From NCBI GenBank assembly GCA_964424205.1, contig CAYRIF010000142.1:1-9611 (forward strand): a stretch of DNA of 9,611 nucleotides, written 5' to 3'. The notes beneath the pieces are model-generated. The model searched no databases, was not told the origin of the DNA, and saw only the letters and a list, made by a program, of their open reading frames with translations. Both the position numbers and the translations under genes were made by a program. This document shows, in pieces, positions 1 through 7,995 of the stretch; position 1 is the first letter of the stretch, and every line of letters starts with the position of its first letter. The stretch is from CAYRIF01 sp964424205 (GTDB taxonomy: Bacteria > Bacteroidota > Bacteroidia > Cytophagales > Cyclobacteriaceae).

Positions 1-31
1 TATAAATATATAAAAACAATACCTAGAATTT

Positions 32-1954
32 TTAATTTTTAACCAAAACTATTTTGGACTTGTCTGACTTTACCATTCTCTTGATAAAACCACGAAGTTC
101 ATCATAGTCCTCAGGCGGAAATTCGCCTTTTACCATCTTTAAAGTACGAGAATAAATAAGGGTATTTTCATTTACTTCAAACGAAGTAATAAACTCCCCA
201 AATTTAGATTTAAAGTGCTTTCCTTCTGGTTTGTATTCGAATGTATATCCGTCAGGCAAAGTATAGGTAACAACATCATTGTCTACAAAAGCAGTTTTAA
301 GGATCACATTGGTTTTTCTGTCTTCTACTTTAGGAGGGTATTTTGACCACTTGTTTAGTATGTTTGGTTGCAGAAAAATTCTCTTCCCATTTACTGCGGC
401 ATATTTAGGAACAGTTAGTTGTAATAATTCCTCACCTTTAGGAATGATATCCCCAGATTGTTTCAACGTAAAACTTTCAATTTTAACGCCGGAAATATCT
501 AATTTATTATAGAGCCATTTTTTTTGTTCTTCATACGATTGATGCAAGTAATAGTTAAGATTTTCGTTTTCAAACTGGAGTCCCGAATAATCTGTTTTTA
601 CAGCCACCGCAGCATTTCCTTGCAAATCTATTTTTACATCGGCTGTTCTTGTTTGCAAGTTATCTTTTTGCGAATAATCCGGCGTATGCACTAAAGTTCC
701 TCCCTTATCATTAATCACCAAAACATCTCTGTCATTTGTAAATGTACCTAAGTAACCAAATGGCGTCGTTTGGCTTGTACATTCTAGCCATAGCGTATCA
801 TTTGAAACTGGGACGCATAAAAACACATGATTAAACTGTTGGCTGGGGAAATCAGCGAGTATGCTGTTTCTATTTTTACCTGCTCTCACCAAAGTGTAAT
901 AAGAATTCACATTAACGTGTTGGAGCAATGCTTTCGTATAATTTGTCAGTGCTTTACAATCACCATAACCTGTTTTATCTACCTCACTTGCTAAAAAAGG
1001 CTGCCACCCACCAATGCCAAGCTGAATGCTTACATACCGCGTATTCTCTTGCAAGTAGTTATAGATTCGCCTAATTTTTTCCTCCTTATTTTCGGCTCCT
1101 TCTACTAGGGTGTTTATTTTGGCGATTGTTGGTGCTGGCAACACTCCCCTTTCTTTATTTAGCATGGTTATCCAATCGCCATATGACTTCCAAGATGTCA
1201 TATTTCCTTTATACTTTTCGTAGGAAAAATCAATAGGAGCAGTATATACTTTAGGTGTCAATCGGGAAAATGGCGTGCCATACGCCTCCCTTTTTAATGG
1301 CTTATAATTTCTGAGTTCCCAAAAATATTTTGTCAGACCATTTTCCGACGTCCTTTCTACTTTACTTTCAATGTTTATTTCTTTGAACCTGATGTTTTCT
1401 ATGCGACTTTCAATCTGAAAACTTGCATGCTGAATACTGCTTTTTTCTTTGGGCACAGGTCTCCAGGTTGGATAAAACAATGAATTTTCATGTTTTAGTT
1501 CATATTCATATTCGAGGGTATAGGGATAGTTATTGCTAGATAAATCAACAATTTTTATCCTGCCGTCACCATCCATGGTCCCTCCTGAAATGGCACTTTG
1601 GTCTTCAATATCAGATTTTTTTAACTTGTCAACTTCCATTCCTAACTGATTATACCTCACCCCTTTTATATTTTGTGGTTTAGAAAATTTATCATAAAAT
1701 ATATAAAGAGCCGATTCATCATCACCGTTTTCGTTCAGTATCGTTACGACATATTTGTATTTTGTAATTGATTCGTTGGTAGATTTTATGACAAATTGCA
1801 CAGTAGATTCTCTTACCACAACATTCACATCTTCCAACAATTCCTTAGGAATATCACTGACAGGATATTTGATTTCTTTTGCAAGTATATTTGGATTGGC
1901 CAGTAGAAACATTGTCAGCAAGACAACCCATTTTTTAGCACCAGTGTGATTCAT
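32..1954 (-). CDS. Exported DUF3857 / transglutaminase-like protein with intact Cys-His-acid triad
   Basis: Predicted exported protein of 640 residues; its biological substrate is unknown. A signal peptide is visible: basic start (Lys7, Lys8), hydrophobic stretch at about 9-24, plausible cleavage after ILA at 25. Residues about 30-250 look like the beta-rich DUF3857 domain and about 275-400 like a transglutaminase-core domain. The core carries GDCK with Cys333, FNH with His376 and WLEC with Glu391 where transglutaminases usually have Asp, so a papain-like triad is plausible. The C-terminal third is beta-rich, of the kind usual in this family. Family members are common in Bacteroidota and mostly uncharacterised; cysteine protease or acyl-transfer activity is inference. 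The ATG lies 2 bases after the stop of the upstream paralogue, which suggests co-transcription and translational coupling. The 31 bases after the stop are AT-rich with no terminator that I can see. Confidence is high for the family and low for any reaction. Confidence 0.9.
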   Translation of the reverse strand: MNHTGAKKWVVLLTMFLLANPNILAKEIKYPVSDIPKELLEDVNVVVRESTVQFVIKSTNESITKYKYVVTILNENGDDESALYIFYDKFSKPQNIKGVRYNQLGMEVDKLKKSDIEDQSAISGGTMDGDGRIKIVDLSSNNYPYTLEYEYELKHENSLFYPTWRPVPKEKSSIQHASFQIESRIENIRFKEINIESKVERTSENGLTKYFWELRNYKPLKREAYGTPFSRLTPKVYTAPIDFSYEKYKGNMTSWKSYGDWITMLNKERGVLPAPTIAKINTLVEGAENKEEKIRRIYNYLQENTRYVSIQLGIGGWQPFLASEVDKTGYGDCKALTNYTKALLQHVNVNSYYTLVRAGKNRNSILADFPSQQFNHVFLCVPVSNDTLWLECTSQTTPFGYLGTFTNDRDVLVINDKGGTLVHTPDYSQKDNLQTRTADVKIDLQGNAAVAVKTDYSGLQFENENLNYYLHQSYEEQKKWLYNKLDISGVKIESFTLKQSGDIIPKGEELLQLTVPKYAAVNGKRIFLQPNILNKWSKYPPKVEDRKTNVILKTAFVDNDVVTYTLPDGYTFEYKPEGKHFKSKFGEFITSFEVNENTLIYSRTLKMVKGEFPPEDYDELRGFIKRMVKSDKSKIVLVKN

Positions 1955-1956
1955 TT

Positions 1957-3996
1957 TTAGCTTTGTTTAAGTATGATCTTCTCCGCTTGTTTTGTGACTA
2001 TATGCTCAAAAAATGCTTTAATATATTCGTATTCCTCAGCAAGAAACATCGTTTGATTTATCTTAATGGTACTAACTACGGTCACCTTATCATTCATGAT
2101 ACTGATTACATATTTAAAGAGCCCGCCATTATTTGATAGTTTGACTAATGTATTTTTTGGAACTTCTTCTACCACGTATCCTTTGGGGATGTCAAAAGTA
2201 ATCATATAGGTTTCGTTCATAGGACAACCAAAATCTACTGGGTATGCTCTCTTCTCTAGTTTGAAAGGATTTTCGTTGGTCTTAGCGTTTAGCAATGGGT
2301 CAATATAAATTAAATTACCTGCATCGACGATGTAATCCTCCAGCGTAATTTCATACTTTTCCCTCACACTTTCTGTAAGCACTTTGATGTTTGAAATCTC
2401 GTAATTTGAAATGTCTAGTTCTTCATTTGATTCCTTCACCTCCTTTATATAGTCTTCTTTGCCAAGTTCTTTTAATTCATTTCTAATGTCCAAAGCTTCA
2501 TAGCCTGCATAACTATTGCTGATTGTTCCGGTTACTTCTAAATCATCAGAGAACGTTAAGTTTACTTGTGTAAAATGAGATTGCTTTTCATTGTGTCTAA
2601 GAGCAATCCACTTTGAGGAAGTCTTATTGATAAGATACCCTTCACCATTCTGGCAATTAAATGGTAAAGTGTTAATCGGTAAAAAGGGTTCGGTAGCATC
2701 TAATAAATAGTCTTTATCCTTGATTTTTACATGCGCAATGACATAATTGAATTTACTAAGAATAGGGTATATTTTGTTGATTCGACCGTGGTTTCGTGTG
2801 CTTAATATAATAGGGCTTGCGTCAAACCCTGCTTGTGTAAGCATATTTACAAGTAATAAATTAATGTCCCCTGAACTTCCCGAGCCTTCTTGGTATGCTT
2901 TTTTTAATGTAGTGGTTATATATTTAGAGTAGTCACCATTCCATTTCATCTTGCTTTTCACATGGTTGAAAATTGCTTGAATTTGAGTTTCCGGCGTGGT
3001 ATTCGTTGATTTTATTGTCTCAACTGTCGCTTTAATAAAACCATGTTTTTTTAGTTGCAATCCAAATCTCTCGGCGGTAAGTAACTTTTTTGTTAATGTT
3101 TCCCAAGTATCCATAACAGGGTTGTAGGCGCCATATGGCATTTTAGTACTTGCTAGTTCAAATTCTATTTTAGAAATGAAGTCTTGGTAAGTGGTCATGA
3201 AATCTTCCGATTCAAAAGCAGCGACATCCTTGGCAGCCCACCTCTGTATGTTTTTTCTGTAATCAATTTTATTGGTAGCAAATGAAGTCCTAACACTGCC
3301 ATTACGCAATCCCCCTCCTGATCTAGATTTACCCGAGAGAATAATACTCCCCGTTGTAGATGACCGCTCATTGATGTCAAAAGGAATATAGCCCTGGGAA
3401 AGTTGCTTATAATTGAAATACTCAGGAATACTTGTTTTATACTCGCTCCAAATCGTAGGTATGGTTGTTTGAAATTGCCAGCTTTGTAAGTTGAAGGTAA
3501 AATCAGATATTATCTTATAGCTATATTCTATGACTGTTCCAACCTTTACGTTTGGCATGGTAAACTTCTTTTTGTTGTGATGTTCACTTTGCTTTTCTTC
3601 GAAAACGGAGGATTTTTCTAGTTTACTTTTTTCTACTTTCCCATTGACAAGGTTGTAGGAATAGCCTTTCAAAGAAGAAATCTTTTCTTTAGCACTATTG
3701 TTTCGATACAATGATACAGCGTGGTCAGCCCAAGCATAGCCATCTTTTTTAAGAATCTTAATTCTCCTGTGCCGTTCAAATATCAACTCAAATGAGTTCT
3801 TAGTAGTATTATAAACTATTTCTGACTTGCCATAATCACCAAGTACAACGGCACTTGCACTTGTGTCTTTATCATAGCGGGTCATTTTAAGGTCTGCCAT
3901 ATCAATTTTACCGAATTTCATTTTGGATTGACTGACTCCTTCTTGTATAAGAAAGGTGGTAAATAGTACCAATAGTATTTTTTTGTAGTAGCTCAT
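1957..3996 (-). CDS. Exported DUF3857 protein with degenerate transglutaminase core
   Basis: Paralogue of the downstream gene, 679 residues from the ATG at 3996. The frame stays open to a TTG at 4041, but the ATG start gives a clean signal peptide (MSYYKK, hydrophobic 7-18, likely cleavage after VSQ at 23), so I prefer it; the TTG start would put 15 polar residues in front. DUF3857 covers about 45-260 and the transglutaminase-like fold about 330-445. Aligned by eye on the downstream protein, the catalytic Cys is Asp377 (in SSGDINLLL), the catalytic His is Tyr418 (in FNYVIAHV), and only the acid remains (Asp433 in LLDATE). It is therefore probably not a thiol enzyme and may bind a ligand or partner. 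The motif series GDINLLL, STRNHG, FNYVIA, LLDATE and NGEGYL is, from memory, typical of one branch of the family. It is the first gene of the two-gene operon. Function is unknown. Confidence 0.88.
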   Translation of the reverse strand: MSYYKKILLVLFTTFLIQEGVSQSKMKFGKIDMADLKMTRYDKDTSASAVVLGDYGKSEIVYNTTKNSFELIFERHRRIKILKKDGYAWADHAVSLYRNNSAKEKISSLKGYSYNLVNGKVEKSKLEKSSVFEEKQSEHHNKKKFTMPNVKVGTVIEYSYKIISDFTFNLQSWQFQTTIPTIWSEYKTSIPEYFNYKQLSQGYIPFDINERSSTTGSIILSGKSRSGGGLRNGSVRTSFATNKIDYRKNIQRWAAKDVAAFESEDFMTTYQDFISKIEFELASTKMPYGAYNPVMDTWETLTKKLLTAERFGLQLKKHGFIKATVETIKSTNTTPETQIQAIFNHVKSKMKWNGDYSKYITTTLKKAYQEGSGSSGDINLLLVNMLTQAGFDASPIILSTRNHGRINKIYPILSKFNYVIAHVKIKDKDYLLDATEPFLPINTLPFNCQNGEGYLINKTSSKWIALRHNEKQSHFTQVNLTFSDDLEVTGTISNSYAGYEALDIRNELKELGKEDYIKEVKESNEELDISNYEISNIKVLTESVREKYEITLEDYIVDAGNLIYIDPLLNAKTNENPFKLEKRAYPVDFGCPMNETYMITFDIPKGYVVEEVPKNTLVKLSNNGGLFKYVISIMNDKVTVVSTIKINQTMFLAEEYEYIKAFFEHIVTKQAEKIILKQS

Positions 3997-4068
3997 GACA
4001 GTATATGATTGATAAGTCTTTATAATTTTGCTGGTAGTCAAATCTTTATGGTAAAAGAAATTAATGTA

Positions 4069-4098
4069 TAAATGTAATTATATTCTATTGATTTCCAA
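4069..4098 (-). promoter_or_regulatory. Candidate promoter of the DUF3857 operon
   Basis: Read on the minus strand, TTG (4098-4096) is followed by 19 bases and then TACATTTA (4076-4069). This resembles the Bacteroidota primary promoter (TTG or TTTG, 17-23 bases, TAnnTTTG), with one mismatch at the last base of the -7 box. It would start transcription about 65 bases upstream of the ATG at 3996. AT-rich DNA yields such near matches by chance, so this is only a candidate. Confidence 0.35.
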
Positions 4099-4148
4099 TT
4101 TCTTTTCATAGGTAATATTACACGACCGAAGAAGCTTAATTCTTTGTA

Positions 4149-4172
4149 GAAGTGAATAATCCCCTTCACTTT
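4149..4172. repeat. Short inverted repeat upstream of the M20 dipeptidase gene
   Basis: AAGTGAA (4150-4156) and TTCACTT (4165-4171) are perfect inverted copies around an 8-base spacer, with a possible extra G-T pair outside. It lies 53 bases before the dipeptidase start and just upstream of an imperfect -7-like box, TTTATTTG (4188-4195). A separate perfect 10-bp palindrome, GTAATATTAC, sits at 4112-4121. Either could be a regulator site, but dyads this short are expected by chance in AT-rich DNA. Confidence 0.2.
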
Positions 4173-4224
4173 CAACAAATAATCATGTTTATTTGAGGGA
4201 AGTTTCAAATTACACCAACAAAGA

Positions 4225-5595
4225 ATGAGCGACATAAAAAATTACATAGAAAATAACAAGCAGCGATTTATTGATGAGCTATTGGATTTACTGAGAATAC
4301 CATCTGTCAGCGCAGATAGTAAGTTCAATGATGACATGCTCAAGGCAGCTGATTTTATCAAGCAAAAACTGATCGATGCAGGGGCTGAAAACGTAGCTAT
4401 TTGTCCGACAGCGGGGCATCCCATTGTCTATGGAGAAAAAATAATTGACGAAGGTTTGCCTACAATACTAGTCTATGGGCATTATGATGTGCAACCTGCC
4501 GACCCTTACGAGTTGTGGGATTCGCCACCTTTTGATCCTATGATTAAGGATGGAAATATCTACGCAAGGGGAGCAGCAGATGATAAAGGACAAGTATATA
4601 TGCATGTAAAAGCACTAGAAACAATGCTACAAAATGGAGGCTTGCCTTGCAATGTAAAATTTATGATAGAGGGCGAAGAAGAAGTGGGGTCAGTTAATTT
4701 AGGCGCTTTTGTAAAAGCGAACAAGGAGAAATTGGCAGCCGATACCATCCTGATTTCAGATACAAGCATCATTGCCAATGATACACCATCGATTACGGTT
4801 GGGTTGAAAGGGCTGAGCTATTTGGAAGTGGAGGTAACTGGTCCAAACAGAGATTTGCACTCGGGGGTTTACGGCGGTGCAGTGGCGAACCCTATCAATA
4901 TTCTTTGCAAAATGATAGCTTCGCTGAAAGACAAAAACAATCATATTACGATTCCTAATTTTTATGATACCGTGGTGGATTTGCATCAAGAGGAAAGGGC
5001 TGCGTTAAATGAAGCGCCATTTGATTTAGCGGAATACCAACGTGATTTGGGTATTGATTCGGTGGATGGAGAAAGTGGCTATACCACACTGGAGCGAGCA
5101 GGAATAAGACCCACACTAGATGTGAATGGTATTTGGGGTGGCTATATGGGTGAGGGCGCAAAAACTGTTTTGCCCTCTAAGGCACATGCCAAAATATCGA
5201 TGCGGCTAGTGCCAAATCAGGACAATAAAAAAATAACAGCGTTATTCCAAAAGCATTTTGAATCCATTGCACCAAAATCTGTGAAAGTGAAGGTAACACC
5301 ACATCATGGTGGGCAGCCATACGTGACACCAACAGATTCCCTTGCCTATCAGGCAGCAAGTGATGCTTTTGAAGAAGCTTGGGGTAAAAAACCAATTCCA
5401 ACGCGTGATGGCGGCAGCATTCCTATTGTAGCATTGTTTAAAGAAGAATTGGGGTTAAGTTCTATTTTATTTGGCTTTGGGTTGGATTCAGATGCCATCC
5501 ATTCACCCAATGAAAAATATGGAATTTTTAATTATCTCAAGGGAATTGAGACCATCACCATGTTTCATAAGCATTTTGCAAAGTTGAGCAAGTAA
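4225..5595 (+). CDS. M20-family metallopeptidase (dipeptidase, carnosinase-like subgroup)
   Basis: Zinc-dependent exopeptidase of 456 residues, a typical length for the CNDP/dipeptidase branch of M20. No signal peptide is visible, so it is probably cytosolic and acts in peptide turnover. The full co-catalytic metal set is present: His86 and Asp88 in YGHYDVQP, bridging Asp119 in RGAADDKG, general base Glu152 and ligand Glu153 in EGEEEVGS, Asp179 in ISDT, and His426 in DAIHSPNE. The lid or dimerisation domain runs from about 190 to 330, with His212 in DLHSGVYGG and Arg327 in SMRLVP, both of the type that completes the active site in this family. GGSIPIV at about 396-402 is the usual substrate-binding loop. 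The ATG at 4225 opens directly on the N-terminal helix. The upstream sequence is purine-rich but has no real Shine-Dalgarno, as usual in this phylum. It appears to be monocistronic. Exact substrate preference cannot be read from sequence; hydrolysis of dipeptides is inferred from the subgroup. Confidence 0.93.
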   Translation: MSDIKNYIENNKQRFIDELLDLLRIPSVSADSKFNDDMLKAADFIKQKLIDAGAENVAICPTAGHPIVYGEKIIDEGLPTILVYGHYDVQPADPYELWDSPPFDPMIKDGNIYARGAADDKGQVYMHVKALETMLQNGGLPCNVKFMIEGEEEVGSVNLGAFVKANKEKLAADTILISDTSIIANDTPSITVGLKGLSYLEVEVTGPNRDLHSGVYGGAVANPINILCKMIASLKDKNNHITIPNFYDTVVDLHQEERAALNEAPFDLAEYQRDLGIDSVDGESGYTTLERAGIRPTLDVNGIWGGYMGEGAKTVLPSKAHAKISMRLVPNQDNKKITALFQKHFESIAPKSVKVKVTPHHGGQPYVTPTDSLAYQAASDAFEEAWGKKPIPTRDGGSIPIVALFKEELGLSSILFGFGLDSDAIHSPNEKYGIFNYLKGIETITMFHKHFAKLSK

Positions 5596-5637
5596 GTTTT
5601 ATCATAAAATTAATGCCAATCAATTGAACTATCAGTA

Positions 5638-5645
5638 TAGATTTG
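5638..5645 (+). promoter_or_regulatory. -7-like box TAGATTTG, possible distal dsbD promoter
   Basis: TAGATTTG is a perfect match to the Bacteroidota -7 consensus TAnnTTTG. The only TTG upstream (5624-5626) is 11 bases away, too close for a proper -33 element, so this is a half match. If used, it would give dsbD an untranslated leader of nearly 200 bases containing the hairpin at 5684-5733. A nearer and weaker alternative is TAGATTGG (5808-5815), also without a good -33 element. Confidence 0.25.
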
Positions 5646-5683
5646 CGTTGTGAGTAAGAAATAGGTGAAAAACGCATCGCGTC

Positions 5684-5733
5684 ATTACAGAATTTTTATT
5701 CATATCTTTTGAATGAATAAAAATATCTGTAAT
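5684..5733. repeat. Long AT-rich imperfect hairpin between the M20 gene and dsbD
   Basis: The arm at 5684-5703 pairs with 5713-5733 along its whole length: 20 base pairs with one bulged base on the right arm (about A5725) and a 9-base loop (5704-5712). Only four of the pairs are G-C. No T-run follows on either strand, so it does not look like a classical intrinsic terminator. It could be a weak terminator or 3' stabiliser for the dipeptidase mRNA, a leader structure for dsbD, or a protein-binding dyad. The pairing is seen directly; its role is unknown. Confidence 0.5.
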
Positions 5734-5845
5734 CTCTTTAGATACCGTACACAGTAATCGCCTTTAAAATTTAGCGCTTATTTTTACGGGATGTCCAGCG
5801 TATTATATAGATTGGTCGATAAGTCTTTAAAAGTGAAAAATAGAA

Positions 5846-7990
5846 ATGGGTAAAGTAAAAATTCTTTTAATTGTATTGGCACTCTTTGCAGTGAATACTG
5901 TGCTGAATGCGCAAATATTAAAACCTGCAAAATGGTCTTATGGCGTTTCTAAAGAGCAACTAAAGGTAGGTGATGAAGTCGATTTGATATTTCAGGTGAC
6001 CGTGGATGACGGGTGGCATATTTTTTCATCCGATTTTGAGTGTGAGGTGGGGCCTATTGTGACTAGTTTTGACTATGAAAAAACTGACTCCTATCAATTA
6101 ATAGGTGGGCTAAAAGCAATCAATCCAAGCAAAAAGTACGATGAAATTTTTGAATGTGAGTACACCTATTTTAACCGTAAAGGAGAGTTTCGTCAGAAAA
6201 TAAAGATTCTAAAACCAAATCCAAAAATTAAGATTACTAGCGAATATCAGGTTTGTACTGATGCAGACGGCACCTGCATTGCCCTTGATGAGGAATATAC
6301 TTTTAATTTGAAGGCAGCGGCAACGGTGGTAAAAACCGAAAACGTAGAGCGCCCTACCAACACAGAAATAGAAGAGGTTATAACCGTAACAACGCCAGAC
6401 GTAGATACATTAAATACACAGGAGGGAAGTGCCATAGCAACGGTCGCACCGGCAAACAAAGTAGTAGATAAAAAATCAGGAGTGGTGGCGTATGAACCAT
6501 TCTTTGATGGGGACTATAAGAAAAAAGAAGTTTCATATTGGTGGTTTATGATATTGGCTTTTGTAGGAGGATTAGCAGCCTTGCTGACCCCTTGTGTATT
6601 TCCCATGATTCCTATGACTGTGGCGTTTTTTACCGGACAAGGAAAAACAGGAGGAACGTTCAAAGCATTATTCTATGGGTTTTCTATTATTTTAATCTAT
6701 ACCATCATTGGCGCAGCAGTTTCGGCAGCCTTTGGCCCTTCTTTTGCAAATTGGCTCAGTACCCATTGGTTGCCCAATTTGATATTCTTTGTGGTTTTCA
6801 TAGTTTTTGCTATTTCATTTTTCGGATTGTTTGAAATCACATTGCCCAGCTCGATGGTAAACAAGGTGGATAAACAAGCAGATAAGGGTGGTCTTTTGGG
6901 AATTTTCTTTATGGCATTTACACTAGTCCTTGTTTCTTTTTCATGCACAGGAGCAATTGTTGGAACAATTTTGGTAGAAGCAGCCAGCGGTCAGGTATTA
7001 AAGCCCGTATTAGGAATGTTTGCTTTTTCATTGGCATTTGCAATTCCATTTACACTGTTTGCCATTTTCCCTAAGTGGCTGGATAACTTGCCTAAATCAG
7101 GCGGTTGGTTAAATTCAGTCAAAGTAGTTTTAGGGTTTCTAGAACTTGCCTTGGCATTTAAATTTCTGAGTATTGCGGATCAAGCGTTCCATTGGAATAG
7201 TTTGGATAGAGAAGTAAACATTGCCATTTGGATAGTCATATTTACGCTGATGGGTTTTTATTTGTTGGGTAAAATAAAATTGCCACATGACAGTGACTTG
7301 CCACATATCAGTGTGCTGAGATTACTCTTGGCAACAATGGTATTTACTTTTGTGATGTACTTGATTCCAGGTATGTTTGGTGCGCCACTGAAAGCATTGG
7401 CAGGCTATTTACCGCCGATGCATACACACGATTTTAACATTCCTGGACTTATAAGAGACAGCCAAGACGAGGGAAAAAATATTACAGCAATAGAAAATTG
7501 TGAAAAACCAAAGTATGAAGAGTTGCTACATTTACCACTAGGCTTGCAGGGATATTTTGATTATGACCAAGCACTTGCTTGTGCCAAAGCACAAAACAAG
7601 CCATTATTTATTGACTTCACAGGACATGGCTGTACCAACTGCCGAGAGATGGAGGCAGCAGTATGGTCTGATGATCAGGTCTTAAAAAAGCTCAAAAATA
7701 ACTTTGTAATTGTGGCGCTGTATGTAGACGATAAAACAGAATTACCAGAGCGTGAATGGTATGTTTCGGCATATGACAACAAGACAAAAAAGACCATCGG
7801 CAAGCAAAATGCTGACTTCCAAATCCAACGTGCCAAGGCAAATGCGCAGCCTAATTATTTTATAGTAGGGCAAGATGGGAAAGCATTGCTTGAGCCGATT
7901 TCTTATAGCGATGTCGAGGAGTTCTCAGCATTTTTAGACAAAGGCTTGAGAGATTATAATAAAATATACCTAAAAGCTGAAGAAAAATAG
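5846..7990 (+). CDS. dsbD: Thiol:disulfide interchange protein DsbD
   Basis: Membrane reductase of 714 residues that moves electrons from cytoplasmic thioredoxin to envelope thiol partners, for example for cytochrome c maturation or disulfide repair. A signal peptide (1-22, cleavage likely after LNA) leads into the periplasmic alpha domain (about 25-155) with the Cys137/Cys144 pair in YQVCTDADGTC. A Thr/Val-rich linker (160-215) is followed by eight predicted membrane helices: about 233-253, 272-298, 309-330, 349-375, 386-408, 420-442, 457-475 and 489-509. These contain the redox pair Cys250 (LTPCVFP) and Cys367 (SFSCTG). The C-terminal thioredoxin-like gamma domain (about 570-705) has the active site GHGCTNCREME with Cys596 and Cys599. 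All three cysteine pairs of the relay are present, so the protein should be functional. Four further cysteines (66, 104, 552, 579) lie outside the classical pairs. The alpha-domain spacing is C-x6-C, versus C-x5-C in the E. coli protein as I recall it. The gene stands alone and converges on DUF4293. Confidence 0.95.
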   Translation: MGKVKILLIVLALFAVNTVLNAQILKPAKWSYGVSKEQLKVGDEVDLIFQVTVDDGWHIFSSDFECEVGPIVTSFDYEKTDSYQLIGGLKAINPSKKYDEIFECEYTYFNRKGEFRQKIKILKPNPKIKITSEYQVCTDADGTCIALDEEYTFNLKAAATVVKTENVERPTNTEIEEVITVTTPDVDTLNTQEGSAIATVAPANKVVDKKSGVVAYEPFFDGDYKKKEVSYWWFMILAFVGGLAALLTPCVFPMIPMTVAFFTGQGKTGGTFKALFYGFSIILIYTIIGAAVSAAFGPSFANWLSTHWLPNLIFFVVFIVFAISFFGLFEITLPSSMVNKVDKQADKGGLLGIFFMAFTLVLVSFSCTGAIVGTILVEAASGQVLKPVLGMFAFSLAFAIPFTLFAIFPKWLDNLPKSGGWLNSVKVVLGFLELALAFKFLSIADQAFHWNSLDREVNIAIWIVIFTLMGFYLLGKIKLPHDSDLPHISVLRLLLATMVFTFVMYLIPGMFGAPLKALAGYLPPMHTHDFNIPGLIRDSQDEGKNITAIENCEKPKYEELLHLPLGLQGYFDYDQALACAKAQNKPLFIDFTGHGCTNCREMEAAVWSDDQVLKKLKNNFVIVALYVDDKTELPEREWYVSAYDNKTKKTIGKQNADFQIQRAKANAQPNYFIVGQDGKALLEPISYSDVEEFSAFLDKGLRDYNKIYLKAEEK

Positions 7991-7995
7991 AACAC

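Noticed and set aside
4038..4235. 65-codon minus-strand frame filling the divergent gap
   Set aside because: It overlaps the dipeptidase start, shows no domain or signal peptide, and would occupy the promoter region of both neighbours. It looks like a chance frame in AT-rich DNA.
5713..5757. Fourteen-codon frame beginning at the ATG inside the intergenic hairpin
   Set aside because: Very short, with no coupling to dsbD, and its start sequence is dictated by the hairpin arm.
4011..5829. Twelve-base repeat GATAAGTCTTTA at 4011-4022 and again at 5818-5829, each near a gene start
   Set aside because: A 12-base match between two places in a window this size is expected by chance, and the two copies face opposite ways relative to the genes they precede.
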